From: Bacillus salipaludis
Lineage (GTDB): Bacteria; Bacillota; Bacilli; Bacillales_B; DSM-18226
DNA length: 50,570 nucleotides
Direction of reading: 5' to 3'
Assembly (NCBI RefSeq): GCF_004358205.1
Contig: NZ_SMYO01000022.1
Coordinates: 1-50,570, forward strand
Part shown: positions 1-8,116 of the stretch, piece after piece
Numbering within the stretch: position 1 is the first letter of the stretch
Layout of the letters: each line of letters begins with the position of its first letter
Position numbers and translations under genes: made by a program
The notes under the pieces: generated by a model
Seen by the model: only the letters and a program-made list of their open reading frames with translations
What the model was told of the DNA's origin: nothing
Databases searched by the model: none

Positions 1-71
1 CTAACAGATTTAACATAGGGGTTTTTAGATAAAATTATGATTTCTTTCTCTGTAAAAGTCTTTTTACTCAT
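1..71 (-). CDS. IS3-family transposase OrfA, N-terminal fragment (cut by window edge)
   Basis: Only 23 codons are visible, beginning MSKKTFTEKEI and continuing to NPYVKSV. This matches, from memory, the start of helix-turn-helix OrfA proteins of IS3/IS150-type elements in Bacillaceae. GGAG stands just upstream of the ATG on the minus strand. OrfA proteins bind the element ends and make the active transposase by frameshifting into OrfB, which would lie left of the window. Whether the element is intact cannot be judged. Confidence 0.6.
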   Translation of the reverse strand, partial: MSKKTFTEKEIIILSKNPYVKSV

Positions 72-172
72 GATTTCTCCGTCTCCAGTATGTCTCTAGT
101 TGTGTTATTAAATTATATAAAAAAAGTACCCTATAGAAAGCACTTTTTTAAGTGTCTACTCTATAGGGTACA
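1..172 (-). mobile_element. IS3-family insertion sequence, left end only (partial)
   Basis: The element runs off the left edge. On the minus strand its terminus starts TGTACCCTATAGAGTAGACA at 172, a TG-starting end as in IS3-family elements, followed by about 100 bases of leader and the transposase OrfA start at 71. The leader holds an inverted repeat (GTACCCTATAG at 126-136 against CTATAGGGTAC at 161-171) that can fold the terminal sequence into a hairpin. The boundary is inferred from the terminus and the ORF. The second end and any target duplication lie outside the window. The element ends 27 bases from the moaA stop codon. Confidence 0.7.
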
Positions 173-199
173 TTTTAATTGAAGCAGGTTGTTTTTTTA

Positions 200-1216
200 T
201 TATCCACCAATATAAGACATTTCAATTTTTTTCCGCTTCTTATTGGATTCAGCCATTCTTTCGTCAGAATAGCGATCATCACGACCATTCCAAATTTCTG
301 AAATCCGCCTGGTAAGCTCCTCATCCGTAGCACCATTTCTCATGATATTACGAACGTCATGACCGTTTCCATTAAACAAACAGGTAAATAATTGGCCATT
401 TGCCGATAAGCGTGCACGAGTACAGCTTGAACAAAAAGACTCAGACACGGATGAAATAAACCCAACGTTTACATTCGTATCTTTATAACGGTAAAGTTTC
501 GCCACCTCACCAAAATAAGCAGGGTTCACCGGCTCCAACTCATAATGTTCTTTTAGCATTTCATAAATCTGCCTTTTCGTAATGACATCATCCATCTTCC
601 AGCCATTCGTTGAACCTACATCCATAAATTCAATATACCGGAGCTCAAGACCGTTTTTCTTGCAAAAATCCGCCATCGGGACAATTTCGGTATCGTTTAG
701 CCCTTTTTTAACTACCATATTGATTTTCACGCCCAATCCTGCTTGTTTTGCCGCTTCGATTCCTTCTAGAACAGGTTTGGTTCCGATATTTCGCCCGTTT
801 ATTTTTCCAAACAATTCATCATTCAGGCTGTCAAGGCTGACATTAACCCGTTTTAGTCCGGCCTGTTTTAGTTTTTCAGCAAATTTCTTCAACATTACAC
901 CGTTTGTTGTTAAACCAATATCTTTAAGACCTTCTATTTCAGAGAGTTTACTAACCAATACAGGTAAATCTCTTCTTAACAGTGGTTCTCCACCTGTTAA
1001 TCGAATTTTTTCAACTCCTATTTGAACAAAGATCTTTGCCAGCCGCTCAATTTCTTCATAGGTTAATAAAGCGCTTTTTGGCAAAAAAACAAAATCGGGT
1101 CCAAATTGATCTGCTGGCATGCAATACTGACAGCGGAAATTACAGCGGTCAATAACAGAAATCCGCAAATCATGTAATGGCCGATTAAATTTATCTTTAA
1201 TAATGGTATTTTCCAT
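200..1216 (-). CDS. moaA: GTP 3',8-cyclase MoaA (molybdenum cofactor biosynthesis)
   Basis: MoaA is a radical SAM enzyme that converts GTP to 3',8-cyclo-GTP, the first step of molybdopterin synthesis. The N-terminal CNFRCQYC cluster motif, the LTGGEPLLR motif and the C-terminal second 4Fe-4S cluster motif (CSSC, then a third Cys 13 residues on) are all present. The protein ends in the Gly-Gly tail typical of MoaA. The longer frame begins at 1231, but that ATG lacks a ribosome binding site. GGAG lies 9 bases before the ATG at 1216, giving 338 residues. No other moa genes are in the window. In B. subtilis this gene (narA) serves nitrate reductase, which agrees with the neighbouring fnr. A hairpin repeat element sits directly upstream. 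Confidence 0.93.
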   Translation of the reverse strand: MENTIIKDKFNRPLHDLRISVIDRCNFRCQYCMPADQFGPDFVFLPKSALLTYEEIERLAKIFVQIGVEKIRLTGGEPLLRRDLPVLVSKLSEIEGLKDIGLTTNGVMLKKFAEKLKQAGLKRVNVSLDSLNDELFGKINGRNIGTKPVLEGIEAAKQAGLGVKINMVVKKGLNDTEIVPMADFCKKNGLELRYIEFMDVGSTNGWKMDDVITKRQIYEMLKEHYELEPVNPAYFGEVAKLYRYKDTNVNVGFISSVSESFCSSCTRARLSANGQLFTCLFNGNGHDVRNIMRNGATDEELTRRISEIWNGRDDRYSDERMAESNKKRKKIEMSYIGG

Positions 1217-1259
1217 TCTAATCAACTCCATTATTTTTAGGCTCTGTTGATATGGCAGT

Positions 1260-1367
1260 CGATTTCCGTTCTAGGCACGAAGAAAATGCGTTAGCATTTT
1301 CGAGGAGTCTTCGTGCCTTCCACTCCAATCAACTTTGTTGAAAAATCAACATTAACCTTTACACAAC
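1260..1367. repeat. Dispersed Bacillaceae hairpin repeat, full-size copy
   Basis: The element runs from a GATTTCCGTTC end to a CCTTTACACAAC end. Its centre is a hairpin with arms AGGCACGAAG and CTTCGTGCCT, with an inner arm pair AAAATGC/GCATTTT. A shortened relative that lacks the hairpin lies at 37179-37234 with the same flanks (see findings). Repeats of this design are common in Bacillus intergenic regions. It lies directly upstream of moaA. The rest of the gap to fnr (1368-1651) is AT-rich and I see no convincing gene in it. Confidence 0.7.
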
Positions 1368-1651
1368 TTATTTAAATAACCACTCATTTTTTTGATGAAA
1401 TCCTCACTTTTACTAGTTAACTTACTATTTATCATAACAGAAGATGGTTTTGGTACAAACGATTGTTTTTGGAAATATTCATTGAAAAATATTTCAAAAC
1501 ATTTATCAAAAAAAGCGATAATCAGTTTTCACTATATTGTCATGGTTTACTTCTTTTTTTCACAAAAACCTGAGGTAAAATGTTTATAACAATACAAAAA
1601 TGACCTAGTGAAATATAACTAGTTTTTAACTATAGACGGGGTGAGAACTGA

Positions 1652-2350
1652 ATGATGACGAAAATGAAACCTACCCATTCATTAGAAATAATAGAATTAC
1701 TTAAATTCGCTGACCGTAAGTTCAGAAGTGAGAGAGGAAAATTTTTATTCCAAGAAGGAATGGTGGCTGAGGAACTCTATATCATCCTTTCCGGCAAAAT
1801 CCAAATTAGTAAAATTACCTCAGATGGACGGGAGCTTTCCTTAAGAATCTGTGGGGAAAATGATATTTGTGGAGAATTGACACTGTTTACGGATAATCCA
1901 AAATTTTTACTTAGTGCCAAGGTCCTGGAAGAAGGGGAAATTGTCGCTATTAAAAAAGATGTGATTGAAAGCGAAATTTTCCAAGACAGCAAACTTGCTT
2001 TTGAATTCATGAAATGGATGAGTGATCATTTCCGCAAAACCCAAACAAAATTTCGTGATCTTGTCTTAAATGGTAAACGCGGCGCACTTTTTTCAACGCT
2101 TATTCGAATGTCTAATAGTTATGGTATTCATAAGGACCGTGAAATATTAATTGATTTACCCCTTACAAATCAAGAGCTTGCCAATTTCTGTGGCACCTCC
2201 CGCGAAAGTACGAATCGTATTTTAAGTGAATTAAAGAAGGACAATATTATTTCAGTTAAAAAAGGAAAAATCTCAATTTTGGATCTTCAATATTTAAAAG
2301 ATGAAATCGGCTGCGAGAATTGTCCAGCTGTTTATTGTAATATCGAATAG
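1652..2350 (+). CDS. fnr: Fnr, oxygen-sensing Crp/Fnr-family regulator
   Basis: This is a 232-residue cyclic-nucleotide-binding-fold regulator. An N-terminal beta-roll (about 20-130) leads into a dimerisation helix and a C-terminal winged helix with a Crp-type recognition segment (TNQELANFCGTSRESTNR, about 173-190). The extreme C-terminus carries C221, C224 and C229 in a CX2CX4C pattern. This is the cluster-binding arrangement of B. subtilis Fnr, unlike the N-terminal cysteines of E. coli Fnr. It is therefore expected to bind a 4Fe-4S cluster without oxygen and activate anaerobic genes. GGGGTGA precedes the start. The downstream neighbour carries a matching Fnr box, and moaA supplies cofactor to nitrate reductase. 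Confidence 0.92.
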   Translation: MMTKMKPTHSLEIIELLKFADRKFRSERGKFLFQEGMVAEELYIILSGKIQISKITSDGRELSLRICGENDICGELTLFTDNPKFLLSAKVLEEGEIVAIKKDVIESEIFQDSKLAFEFMKWMSDHFRKTQTKFRDLVLNGKRGALFSTLIRMSNSYGIHKDREILIDLPLTNQELANFCGTSRESTNRILSELKKDNIISVKKGKISILDLQYLKDEIGCENCPAVYCNIE

Positions 2351-2376
2351 GATGGGAAACCATCCTATTTTATTTT
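2346..2376 (+). terminator. Intrinsic terminator of fnr
   Basis: A perfect 10-bp stem (AATAGGATGG / CCATCCTATT) with a GAAA loop runs into TTTTATTTT and includes the fnr stop codon. A second hairpin (CGGGGAAG at 2381-2388, CTTCCCCG at 2405-2412, then AAATTTTT) follows. Together they separate the convergent fnr and radical SAM genes. Confidence 0.85.
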
Positions 2377-2419
2377 GGGTCGGGGAAGCACTCGGTTTGA
2401 ATTACTTCCCCGAAATTTT

Positions 2420-3544
2420 TTACTGGACTTGCTTATCCCTTAATGCTTTTGGAATGTAAACGCAGAATGGTTCACTTTCAAGATAATCCCCTGTCATCGC
2501 ATATGCTCTAGATCTTGATCCACCACAGACATAGCGGAATTCGCAAACACCGCATTTTCCTTTAAACGAATCCGGATCTCGCAACGATTTAAAGATTGGA
2601 GACTCACGGTAAATTTCCGCAAGTGGCCTCTCACGAATATTCCCAGCTTGTACAGGTAAAAGTCCACTAGGATAGACATCACCGATATGAGAGATGAACA
2701 CAAAACCATTTCCGTCATTTACACCTTTTGGTGCACGGCCTAGGCCGTCAATTGAACCTGTAAGTCCTTTTTCTGTTAGAGCAGTTAAATAGTTAATTTC
2801 ATCGGTTTGTTGTTTCGCTTCACGCATTTTTTGCTGGATGACCACACGACGGTAATGCATTGCTTCTGTTGTTTTAATATCAAAGGATACTCGTTTACTT
2901 AAATCATAAAGCCATCTTAGAACCCTTTCATGTTCTACTGGGGAGATCATATCCGAAGCCTGGCCTCTTCCAGTTGGTACAAGGAAAAAGACACTCCAAA
3001 GTACACAGTTTAAATCCTCGACCATTTTCGCCATTTCATCGAGATATTCAACATTATATCTTGAAATTACCGTATTAATTTGAATCGGCAGCCCTACCTC
3101 ATGCAAGTAATTTATTCTTTCCATCGTCAAATCAAAGGACCCTGCAGTACCGCGGAAATGGTCGTGGACCTCCGCGTTTGGTCCGTCAATACTAAATGCC
3201 CAGCGGGAAAGACCAACTTCCTTCGCCTTTTGAATGGCTTCCTTCGTAACATTTGGAGTCGCACTCGGAGTCATCGAAACTCGGACGCCTTTTTCGACTG
3301 CATATTTAGCAATATCAAAGATATCTTCCCTCATAAGCGGATCTCCGCCTGTAAAGACTAGCATAGGATTATTCATTTCATATATTTGATCAATAAGATT
3401 TTTTCCTTCTTCAAAGGTTAATTCACGCGGGTCCCTTGCATATTGGGCATCGGCACGGCAATGCAGACATTTTAATTGACAAGCACGTGTAAGTTCCCAA
3501 ATAACGATAAATGGATCTTTATTAAAATCTCGGCTAATAGCCAT
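2420..3544 (-). CDS. Radical SAM/SPASM protein, TIGR04053 (BA_1875-like) family
   Basis: The 374-residue protein has the radical SAM cluster motif CQLKCLHC (C22, C26, C29) and a TGGDPL motif. Its C-terminal SPASM segment (KCGVCEFRYVCGGSRSRAYA, then a last Cys near 360) should bind auxiliary iron-sulfur clusters. The overall layout matches, from memory, the TIGR04053 family and is related to AhbD/NirJ heme-maturing and peptide-modifying SPASM enzymes. Its substrate is unknown. No precursor peptide or heme d1 gene is nearby. GGAGG lies 9 bases before the ATG. The promoter carries an Fnr box with class II geometry, so anaerobic expression is expected. A role in anaerobic cofactor or heme chemistry is inference. 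Confidence 0.85.
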   Translation of the reverse strand: MAISRDFNKDPFIVIWELTRACQLKCLHCRADAQYARDPRELTFEEGKNLIDQIYEMNNPMLVFTGGDPLMREDIFDIAKYAVEKGVRVSMTPSATPNVTKEAIQKAKEVGLSRWAFSIDGPNAEVHDHFRGTAGSFDLTMERINYLHEVGLPIQINTVISRYNVEYLDEMAKMVEDLNCVLWSVFFLVPTGRGQASDMISPVEHERVLRWLYDLSKRVSFDIKTTEAMHYRRVVIQQKMREAKQQTDEINYLTALTEKGLTGSIDGLGRAPKGVNDGNGFVFISHIGDVYPSGLLPVQAGNIRERPLAEIYRESPIFKSLRDPDSFKGKCGVCEFRYVCGGSRSRAYAMTGDYLESEPFCVYIPKALRDKQVQ

Positions 3545-3597
3545 GATGAAACGCCTCCTACATCAGCTATTTCAAAACAAACAGCTTTAATAACTGT

Positions 3598-3640
3598 ATT
3601 ATAAAGTTGTTTATATTTGAAAAATGTGAAATAACTCACT
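3598..3640 (-). promoter_or_regulatory. Fnr-dependent class II promoter of the radical SAM gene
   Basis: TGTGA-N6-TCACT at 3625-3640 matches the Fnr/Crp consensus TGTGA-N6-TCACA except for the last base. On the minus strand TATAAT lies at 3603-3598. If the -10 box ends at position -7, transcription starts at 3591 and the Fnr box is centred at 3632.5, exactly -41.5. This is the textbook distance for Fnr activation. There is no good -35 box, as expected for an activator-dependent promoter. Confidence 0.8.
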
Positions 3641-3670
3641 AAAGAGGCGTTTAAATATGTCTGTTTTGTG

Positions 3671-3706
3671 AAAACAAAAAAACAGCAAGAGTTCGACTCT
3701 GCTGTT
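3671..3706 (-). terminator. Intrinsic terminator of yitVW
   Basis: On the minus strand, AACAGC-AGAG pairs with CTCT-GCTGTT (one bulged base) and is followed by a T-rich run. It closes the yitV-yitW pair. Confidence 0.85.
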
Positions 3707-3719
3707 TAAAAACTAAATT

Positions 3720-4028
3720 CTAGCGAATTCCAAGGGCAATTTTAGCATAGCGTGACATCATTTCTTTATCCCATGGCGGATTCCAAACGATATTTACCTC
3801 TACATCTTTGATTTCCGGAATATCTGCTAATGATCTTTTCACCTGATCCACAATTGTTCCTGCAAGGGGACATCCCATTGAAGTTAACGTCATCGTAATA
3901 TCAACTTTGCCTTGATCATCCATTTCCACATTATAGACTAAACCTAAATTAACGATATCAACACCTAATTCCGGATCGACTACTAGCTCTAGGGCACCCA
4001 TTATATTTTCTTTTAATTCCTCATTCAT
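3720..4028 (-). CDS. yitW: Metal-sulfur cluster assembly factor, MIP18/DUF59 family (YitW, SufT-like)
   Basis: This is a single-domain MIP18 (DUF59) protein of 102 residues with the family signature VDPELGVDIVNLGLVY near the N-terminus and TSMGCPLAG around the conserved cysteine. Relatives such as SufT help mature Fe-S proteins. The frame is open from a GTG at 4037, but AGGAGTG lies 6 bases before the ATG at 4028, which also gives the length of B. subtilis YitW. It follows yitV by 31 bases and shares its terminator. A role in Fe-S assembly is by family. The Fe-S enzymes nearby (MoaA, the SPASM protein, Fnr, AddB) are only suggestive context. Confidence 0.9.
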   Translation of the reverse strand: MNEELKENIMGALELVVDPELGVDIVNLGLVYNVEMDDQGKVDITMTLTSMGCPLAGTIVDQVKRSLADIPEIKDVEVNIVWNPPWDKEMMSRYAKIALGIR

Positions 4029-4059
4029 TATGTTCACTCCTGTTCATTTTCTATTTACT

Positions 4060-4827
4060 TTACAAGTATTTTGCAAACCAATCAACCGTTGCTATTAAGC
4101 CCTTCTTGCTAACCTTATGACCGGCATGCTCATCTGTTATAAAGGCTAGCCTTTCAGGGTTTTGGCTATAGCTAGATATAATGGTTTCATAAAATTGATA
4201 TGTTAAGGAATAGGGAACAATCGGGTCTTTTTTTCCATGCCAAAACAATAGCGGTCTTTGTTCTAGTTTTTCCGGATATAGACTTAAGTCATAATCCCTA
4301 AGAATCATGAGCTGATCCGCAATTTCTTCCTCAGTAAAAGGAATTTCCATTCCCTGGCTTTTTAAATGGTCAAGCTGCCAGAGAGAAAATTGCTCGTATG
4401 ACGGCATTCCCATTAAGCTAACTGCCACTTTAATCCATTGGTATTGGGTGATAGCACCGAGTGTTACAATTCCACCCATTGAAGTTCCGACAAGACCGAT
4501 ACGGTTTGGATCAGCCAATCCATGTTGAACCAAATGTTCTTTTAGCGTCTTAAGTTCAGTAATGGTTTCGATGACGATGTTCCAAAATTCGGTGACTAAC
4601 TCCCTCTCCTCTAATTCTTTCTGACGTTCACCATGGTGCATGGTATCAGGCAAAATCACCCGAAAACCTTTTTCTGCTAATAGATAGGCATAGTGCAGAT
4701 TATGTTCCTTTGCACTTGTAATTCCATGAATAAAAATAATGGTTGGCAGTGAATCTTGATGTATTTCTTTTTTAACAACTTCTAAAGCAGGTATATCCTT
4801 AATGTAATCTCTTTCGATGATGACCAC
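4060..4827 (-). CDS. yitV: Alpha/beta hydrolase (YitV esterase-like)
   Basis: The 255-residue protein has the alpha/beta-hydrolase layout: FIHGITS oxyanion region near residue 33, nucleophile elbow GTSMGG near 113, an aspartate in GKKDPIVP near 199, and a histidine in EHAGHK near 236. These make a complete Ser-Asp-His triad. No signal peptide is present, so it is cytosolic. Length and position between yitU and yitW match B. subtilis YitV. The start is a GTG with AGGAGG 8 bases upstream. The physiological substrate is unknown. Confidence 0.88.
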   Translation of the reverse strand: MVIIERDYIKDIPALEVVKKEIHQDSLPTIIFIHGITSAKEHNLHYAYLLAEKGFRVILPDTMHHGERQKELEERELVTEFWNIVIETITELKTLKEHLVQHGLADPNRIGLVGTSMGGIVTLGAITQYQWIKVAVSLMGMPSYEQFSLWQLDHLKSQGMEIPFTEEEIADQLMILRDYDLSLYPEKLEQRPLLFWHGKKDPIVPYSLTYQFYETIISSYSQNPERLAFITDEHAGHKVSKKGLIATVDWFAKYL

Positions 4828-5060
4828 TATAGAATCCTCCTGAAGCTATATATAAGTATATCGATAATTTACATGGTATGATGTGAATTTTTTTACAGGT
4901 TAGGTATAAAATTGTTAACATAGTATTTATATAAGTTCTAAACCTGCTTTCAATTGTATGTAGAAAATCACATTTGTAGTGTATCATGTAAACAATCATT
5001 TTCCTAAAATAAAGCTTTTATCGCTTCCAAAATAAAAATAGAGAAGGAGTCCATATCCAT

Positions 5061-5873
5061 ATGGCAGAAAGACACTTAATTGCTTTAGATTTAGATGGGA
5101 CATTATTAAAAGACGACAAAACGATTTCATTAAAAACAAAGGATATTTTGAAAAAAGCCAAAGACGCAGGACATATCATTATGATTGCTACAGGGAGACC
5201 ATACCGCTCTAGTGAAATGTATTATCATGAATTGGAATTGGATACTCCTATTGTTAATTTCAACGGAGCATTTATGCATCATCCACGAAACCCTGGCTGG
5301 GGATTTTTTCATGAACCCTTGGATGTTAAAGTGGCAAAGGAAATTGTTGATGCCTGCAGATCCTTCCAATTTCATAATATTATTGCGGAAGTGATGGATG
5401 ATGTTTATTTTCATTACCACGATGAAAAGCTTCTTGATATTTTTGGAATGGGAAAACCAAAGGTGACAACCGGGGATTTAAGTAATTTTTTAAAGGATTC
5501 ACCAACAAGTTTATTAATTCATACAGAAGAGGATGAGTTACGGCTAATTCGCCAGCATTTATCTGAAATCCATGCAGAAGTGATTGAACAACGCAGTTGG
5601 GCTGCACCATGGCATGTGATTGAAATTATTAAATCCGGAATAAACAAAGCAGTTGGCTTGAAAAAGGCTGCTGATTTTTTCAATATTCCTGCTGAAAGAG
5701 TGGTTGCATTTGGGGATGAGGATAATGACCTTGAAATGATTGAATATGCTGGGCATGGAATTGCGATGGGCAATGCAATTGATCAGTTAAAAAATATTGC
5801 AAACGATGTTACCCTTACGAATGAAAAAGATGGAGTCGGAGTATATATAGCTGATTTATTACATTTAAAATAG
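5061..5873 (+). CDS. yitU: HAD-superfamily Cof-type phosphatase YitU (flavin pathway)
   Basis: The 270-residue protein has HAD motif I (LDLDGTLLKDD), motif II (ATGRP), a Lys in the cap-proximal region and motif IV (FGDEDNDLEM), with a type IIB cap between. YitU of B. subtilis has been reported as one of several phosphatases acting on 5-amino-6-(5-phospho-D-ribitylamino)uracil in riboflavin synthesis, and that role is taken from the orthologue. GAGAAGGAG stands upstream of the start. It is transcribed divergently from yitV, and the 233-base gap between them shows no other gene. Confidence 0.9.
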   Translation: MAERHLIALDLDGTLLKDDKTISLKTKDILKKAKDAGHIIMIATGRPYRSSEMYYHELELDTPIVNFNGAFMHHPRNPGWGFFHEPLDVKVAKEIVDACRSFQFHNIIAEVMDDVYFHYHDEKLLDIFGMGKPKVTTGDLSNFLKDSPTSLLIHTEEDELRLIRQHLSEIHAEVIEQRSWAAPWHVIEIIKSGINKAVGLKKAADFFNIPAERVVAFGDEDNDLEMIEYAGHGIAMGNAIDQLKNIANDVTLTNEKDGVGVYIADLLHLK

Positions 5874-5982
5874 TGCTTTTTTCGCCATTGTTTACCTAAA
5901 TGAAAACGTCAATTCGGAGCATACTAATTTTTGAGGCAGCAACTGCTGTTTCAATCGAAGCTCAAACATTGGAGGGATTCGA

Positions 5983-6135
5983 ATGGGTAAACGAAACAAA
6001 TCAAAACGCTTTGTCCAGCAAGGAAAAGATACGGTCTCTAAGCATGCCGAACGTATCCCCTATCACATGACATACGCTGAAGCGGAAGCTCAGAAAATGT
6101 CCAATGTGCAAGACTCCTCGCTGGGAGGAATATAA
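5983..6135 (+). CDS. Small basic hypothetical protein (50 aa)
   Basis: This is a 50-codon frame (MGKRNKSKRF ... SSLGGI) with GGAGG 7 bases before its ATG. It is rich in Lys/Arg at the N-terminus and shows no membrane segment. The ribosome binding site of the next gene (GGAGG) lies inside its last codons and the two frames are 2 bases apart, so the pair is probably translationally coupled. I do not recognise a family. The basic N-terminus and the position in a spore-former suggest, weakly, a spore or nucleoid-associated small protein. Confidence 0.7.
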   Translation: MGKRNKSKRFVQQGKDTVSKHAERIPYHMTYAEAEAQKMSNVQDSSLGGI

Positions 6136-6137
6136 TA

Positions 6138-6317
6138 ATGGGTAACCAATTATTCCAGGAAGCACGAAGATTTGTGGAGATGGCGAAGTCTGCCAGCCCT
6201 GCTGAACGTGATTCGGCTGTGGAAAAAGCCAAAAATGCTTTAAGTTCCGCATTTGCCAATTCTACATTCGCCGAACAACGTCAGCTCCAACAAATGCAAA
6301 ATGAGCTTGAGCAATAA
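6138..6317 (+). CDS. DUF3813-family small protein
   Basis: A 59-residue, soluble, helix-rich protein (MGNQLFQEARRFVEMAKSA start, QQMQNELEQ end) that fits the DUF3813 family found at this place in Bacillus genomes (next to yitU). Its function is unknown. It is coupled to the upstream 50-aa gene and followed at once by a strong terminator. The strong helix and Gln/Glu-rich tail could mediate self-association, which is inference. Confidence 0.8.
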   Translation: MGNQLFQEARRFVEMAKSASPAERDSAVEKAKNALSSAFANSTFAEQRQLQQMQNELEQ

Positions 6318-6318
6318 G

Positions 6319-6349
6319 AAAAAGGAAAGCGCCTGGCGCTTTCCTTTTT
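6319..6349. terminator. Bidirectional terminator between DUF3813 gene and ipi
   Basis: AAAAAGGAAAGCGCC pairs with GGCGCTTTCCTTTTT, giving A/T-rich flanks on both sides. It serves the two convergent transcripts. Confidence 0.9.
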
Positions 6350-6354
6350 CATTC

Positions 6355-7134
6355 CTACTGATAAAATTTTTCTAAAACAACTGGGAAGGAATTCATTATT
6401 TTATTTTCATGGTCTCTTTCATATAAAAATAAAATGAAGGATCCATGCTCAGGAAGCTTTGTTTCAGAGATTTGAACTTGAATCGTAAACGGTTTCCACA
6501 CTTCTGTTTTCTGTCCAATATTAATTTGTGTTTCTTTAACAAACTCCCTGTGTCCATCTTCCACTGTATAATAAAAATTCCCTTTTGATGGTTTTGTTTC
6601 GCCCATTATTTTATATTTCCCACGGTTTCCTGCCACCTTCACATGTCGGAAAACTGGATTCTCTTCGGGGATGATTATTGTTTTATGAATCGTTAATTTC
6701 TCTCTATTTGATATAGGTTCCTCATTCAAACTTACAGGTTTTAACGTGATATGAGCATTGTATTCACCAGCAGGGACCCTTTTTCCGTCAACCATATAAT
6801 CCCAGACAGCAATTCTTTTATAAGAAGTTTTTGGCTCTATCTTTATTGTTTGAAAGGCCTGTAAAAAATAGCGTCCTTTGGAATAGCGATATACTTCATT
6901 GCCGCTTTTATCTGTGACGGTAATGTCAAAAAGTTGAGAAGTTGGGAATTCCAAGTTAAGCGGTATTTCTCCTTCATTCTTAAGAAGAAATTCAAATTCC
7001 ACAGCTTCCGGCCCTGCTGAAGGGATTACATTAAAGGTAAAGGCAGAATCACTTACATTCCTCTCGTTTCCATTTGCAAACGTATTTGTATGAAAAGAAA
7101 AAAATAGTAGAAAGATACACAATAGATTCTTCAT
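6355..7134 (-). CDS. Secreted BsuPI-domain protein with C-terminal Gmad2-like domain
   Basis: The 259-residue protein starts with a signal peptide (MKNLLCIFLLFFSFHTNTFA). Residues about 30-130 resemble BsuPI, the B. subtilis intracellular proteinase inhibitor (FEFLLKNEGEIPLNLEFPTSQ, then a YRYSKGRYFLQAF segment). Residues about 160-255 resemble the Gmad2 immunoglobulin-like domain of spore germination proteins. The B. subtilis ipi product is about half this length and not exported, so this is an exported two-domain version at the syntenic position. AGGAGG precedes the ATG. It lies 11 bases behind yitT and is probably cotranscribed with it. Protease inhibition is not proven for this form. Confidence 0.8.
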   Translation of the reverse strand: MKNLLCIFLLFFSFHTNTFANGNERNVSDSAFTFNVIPSAGPEAVEFEFLLKNEGEIPLNLEFPTSQLFDITVTDKSGNEVYRYSKGRYFLQAFQTIKIEPKTSYKRIAVWDYMVDGKRVPAGEYNAHITLKPVSLNEEPISNREKLTIHKTIIIPEENPVFRHVKVAGNRGKYKIMGETKPSKGNFYYTVEDGHREFVKETQINIGQKTEVWKPFTIQVQISETKLPEHGSFILFLYERDHENKIMNSFPVVLEKFYQ

Positions 7135-7145
7135 AATGCCTCCTG

Positions 7146-7988
7146 TTAATCTTTTCGAAAGAAACCGTAAATTCCCGCTGTTTCTATGATATTTGTAAAT
7201 GCTTTTGGGTCAACCTCCTTAATAATTCTTTCTAAATCAAAAAGCTCATAGCGAGTAATCACAATCATCAACATATCTCGGGGTTCATTGGAAAAAGCCC
7301 CCTTTGCAGGTACCATTGTGATTCCTCTAACCAGTTTGTTTTGTATTTCCTTTTTTAATTCATCCGCTTTTTTTGTAATAATCATCGCAGTCAGCTTTTC
7401 ATGTCGTGTGTGAATGGCATCAATGATCCTAGTGGACGTGTACAAGGTCACCAGTGTATAAAGTGCTTTTTCCCAGCCATAAAGAAGCCCGGCAGTTGCA
7501 ATGATAATTCCATTTAAAATAAACATATACGTCCCAACCGGCTTGTCTTTCATCCTTGAGAGAACCATTGCAATGATATCCAATCCGCCTGTTGATGCTC
7601 CCCATTTTAAAGTGATTCCAACCCCAACAGCCAAAATTACACCGCCAAATACTGCATTTAACAGGATATCATGAGAGACCTTATGAATAGGGATGACGGA
7701 TAAGAATAAAGAAGAAAGGATAACACTGAGAAAGCTATATATGGTAAATGACCTTCCCACCTTCATCCAACCAAGAATTGCAACAGGAATATTTAACACT
7801 AGCAATAAAAATCCCATTGAGACATGAATCGGGGTATGGTCACTTAACACTCTTGAAAGTAATTGGGCAATCCCTGTAAAGCCACTGGAATAGACATTGG
7901 CAGGAATTAAAAATAAGTTCATTGCAATCGCATTCAATAAAGCCCCCGCCACGACGATTAATATTTTTTTCGTTTGCAGCCAAAGCAT
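7146..7988 (-). CDS. yitT: YitT-family membrane protein (DUF161 + DUF2179)
   Basis: The 280-residue protein has five or six hydrophobic segments in its first 180 residues (DUF161 repeats) and a soluble C-terminal DUF2179 domain (RGITMVPAKGAFSNEPRDML, then a Tyr/Arg-rich segment). It is a typical Bacillus YitT-type inner membrane protein with unknown substrate. GGGATGATG precedes the ATG. The gene is divergent from yitS and sits upstream of the ipi-like gene, as in B. subtilis. Confidence 0.9.
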   Translation of the reverse strand: MLWLQTKKILIVVAGALLNAIAMNLFLIPANVYSSGFTGIAQLLSRVLSDHTPIHVSMGFLLLVLNIPVAILGWMKVGRSFTIYSFLSVILSSLFLSVIPIHKVSHDILLNAVFGGVILAVGVGITLKWGASTGGLDIIAMVLSRMKDKPVGTYMFILNGIIIATAGLLYGWEKALYTLVTLYTSTRIIDAIHTRHEKLTAMIITKKADELKKEIQNKLVRGITMVPAKGAFSNEPRDMLMIVITRYELFDLERIIKEVDPKAFTNIIETAGIYGFFRKD

Positions 7989-8116
7989 TTCATCATCCCT
8001 TCATTTGTAAAATTCAATGTTCTGATTGTACAGTTCCTTCCATTTCTGAATTGTATTTTTAGCCTTAAACCGATAAACTAAAGTTAACTATATTAGCTTG
8101 AAAGCAGGTGAGCTTC

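Noticed and set aside
582..1025. 147-codon frame opposite moaA
   Set aside because: Shadow of moaA; composition follows the complementary codons.
1392..1589. 65-codon frame between the repeat and fnr
   Set aside because: No ribosome binding site, no family resemblance, AT-rich low-complexity composition; leader of fnr.
1600..1622. CTAGT / ACTAG palindrome upstream of fnr as an Fnr autoregulation site
   Set aside because: It does not fit TGTGA-N6-TCACA and could be chance in AT-rich DNA.
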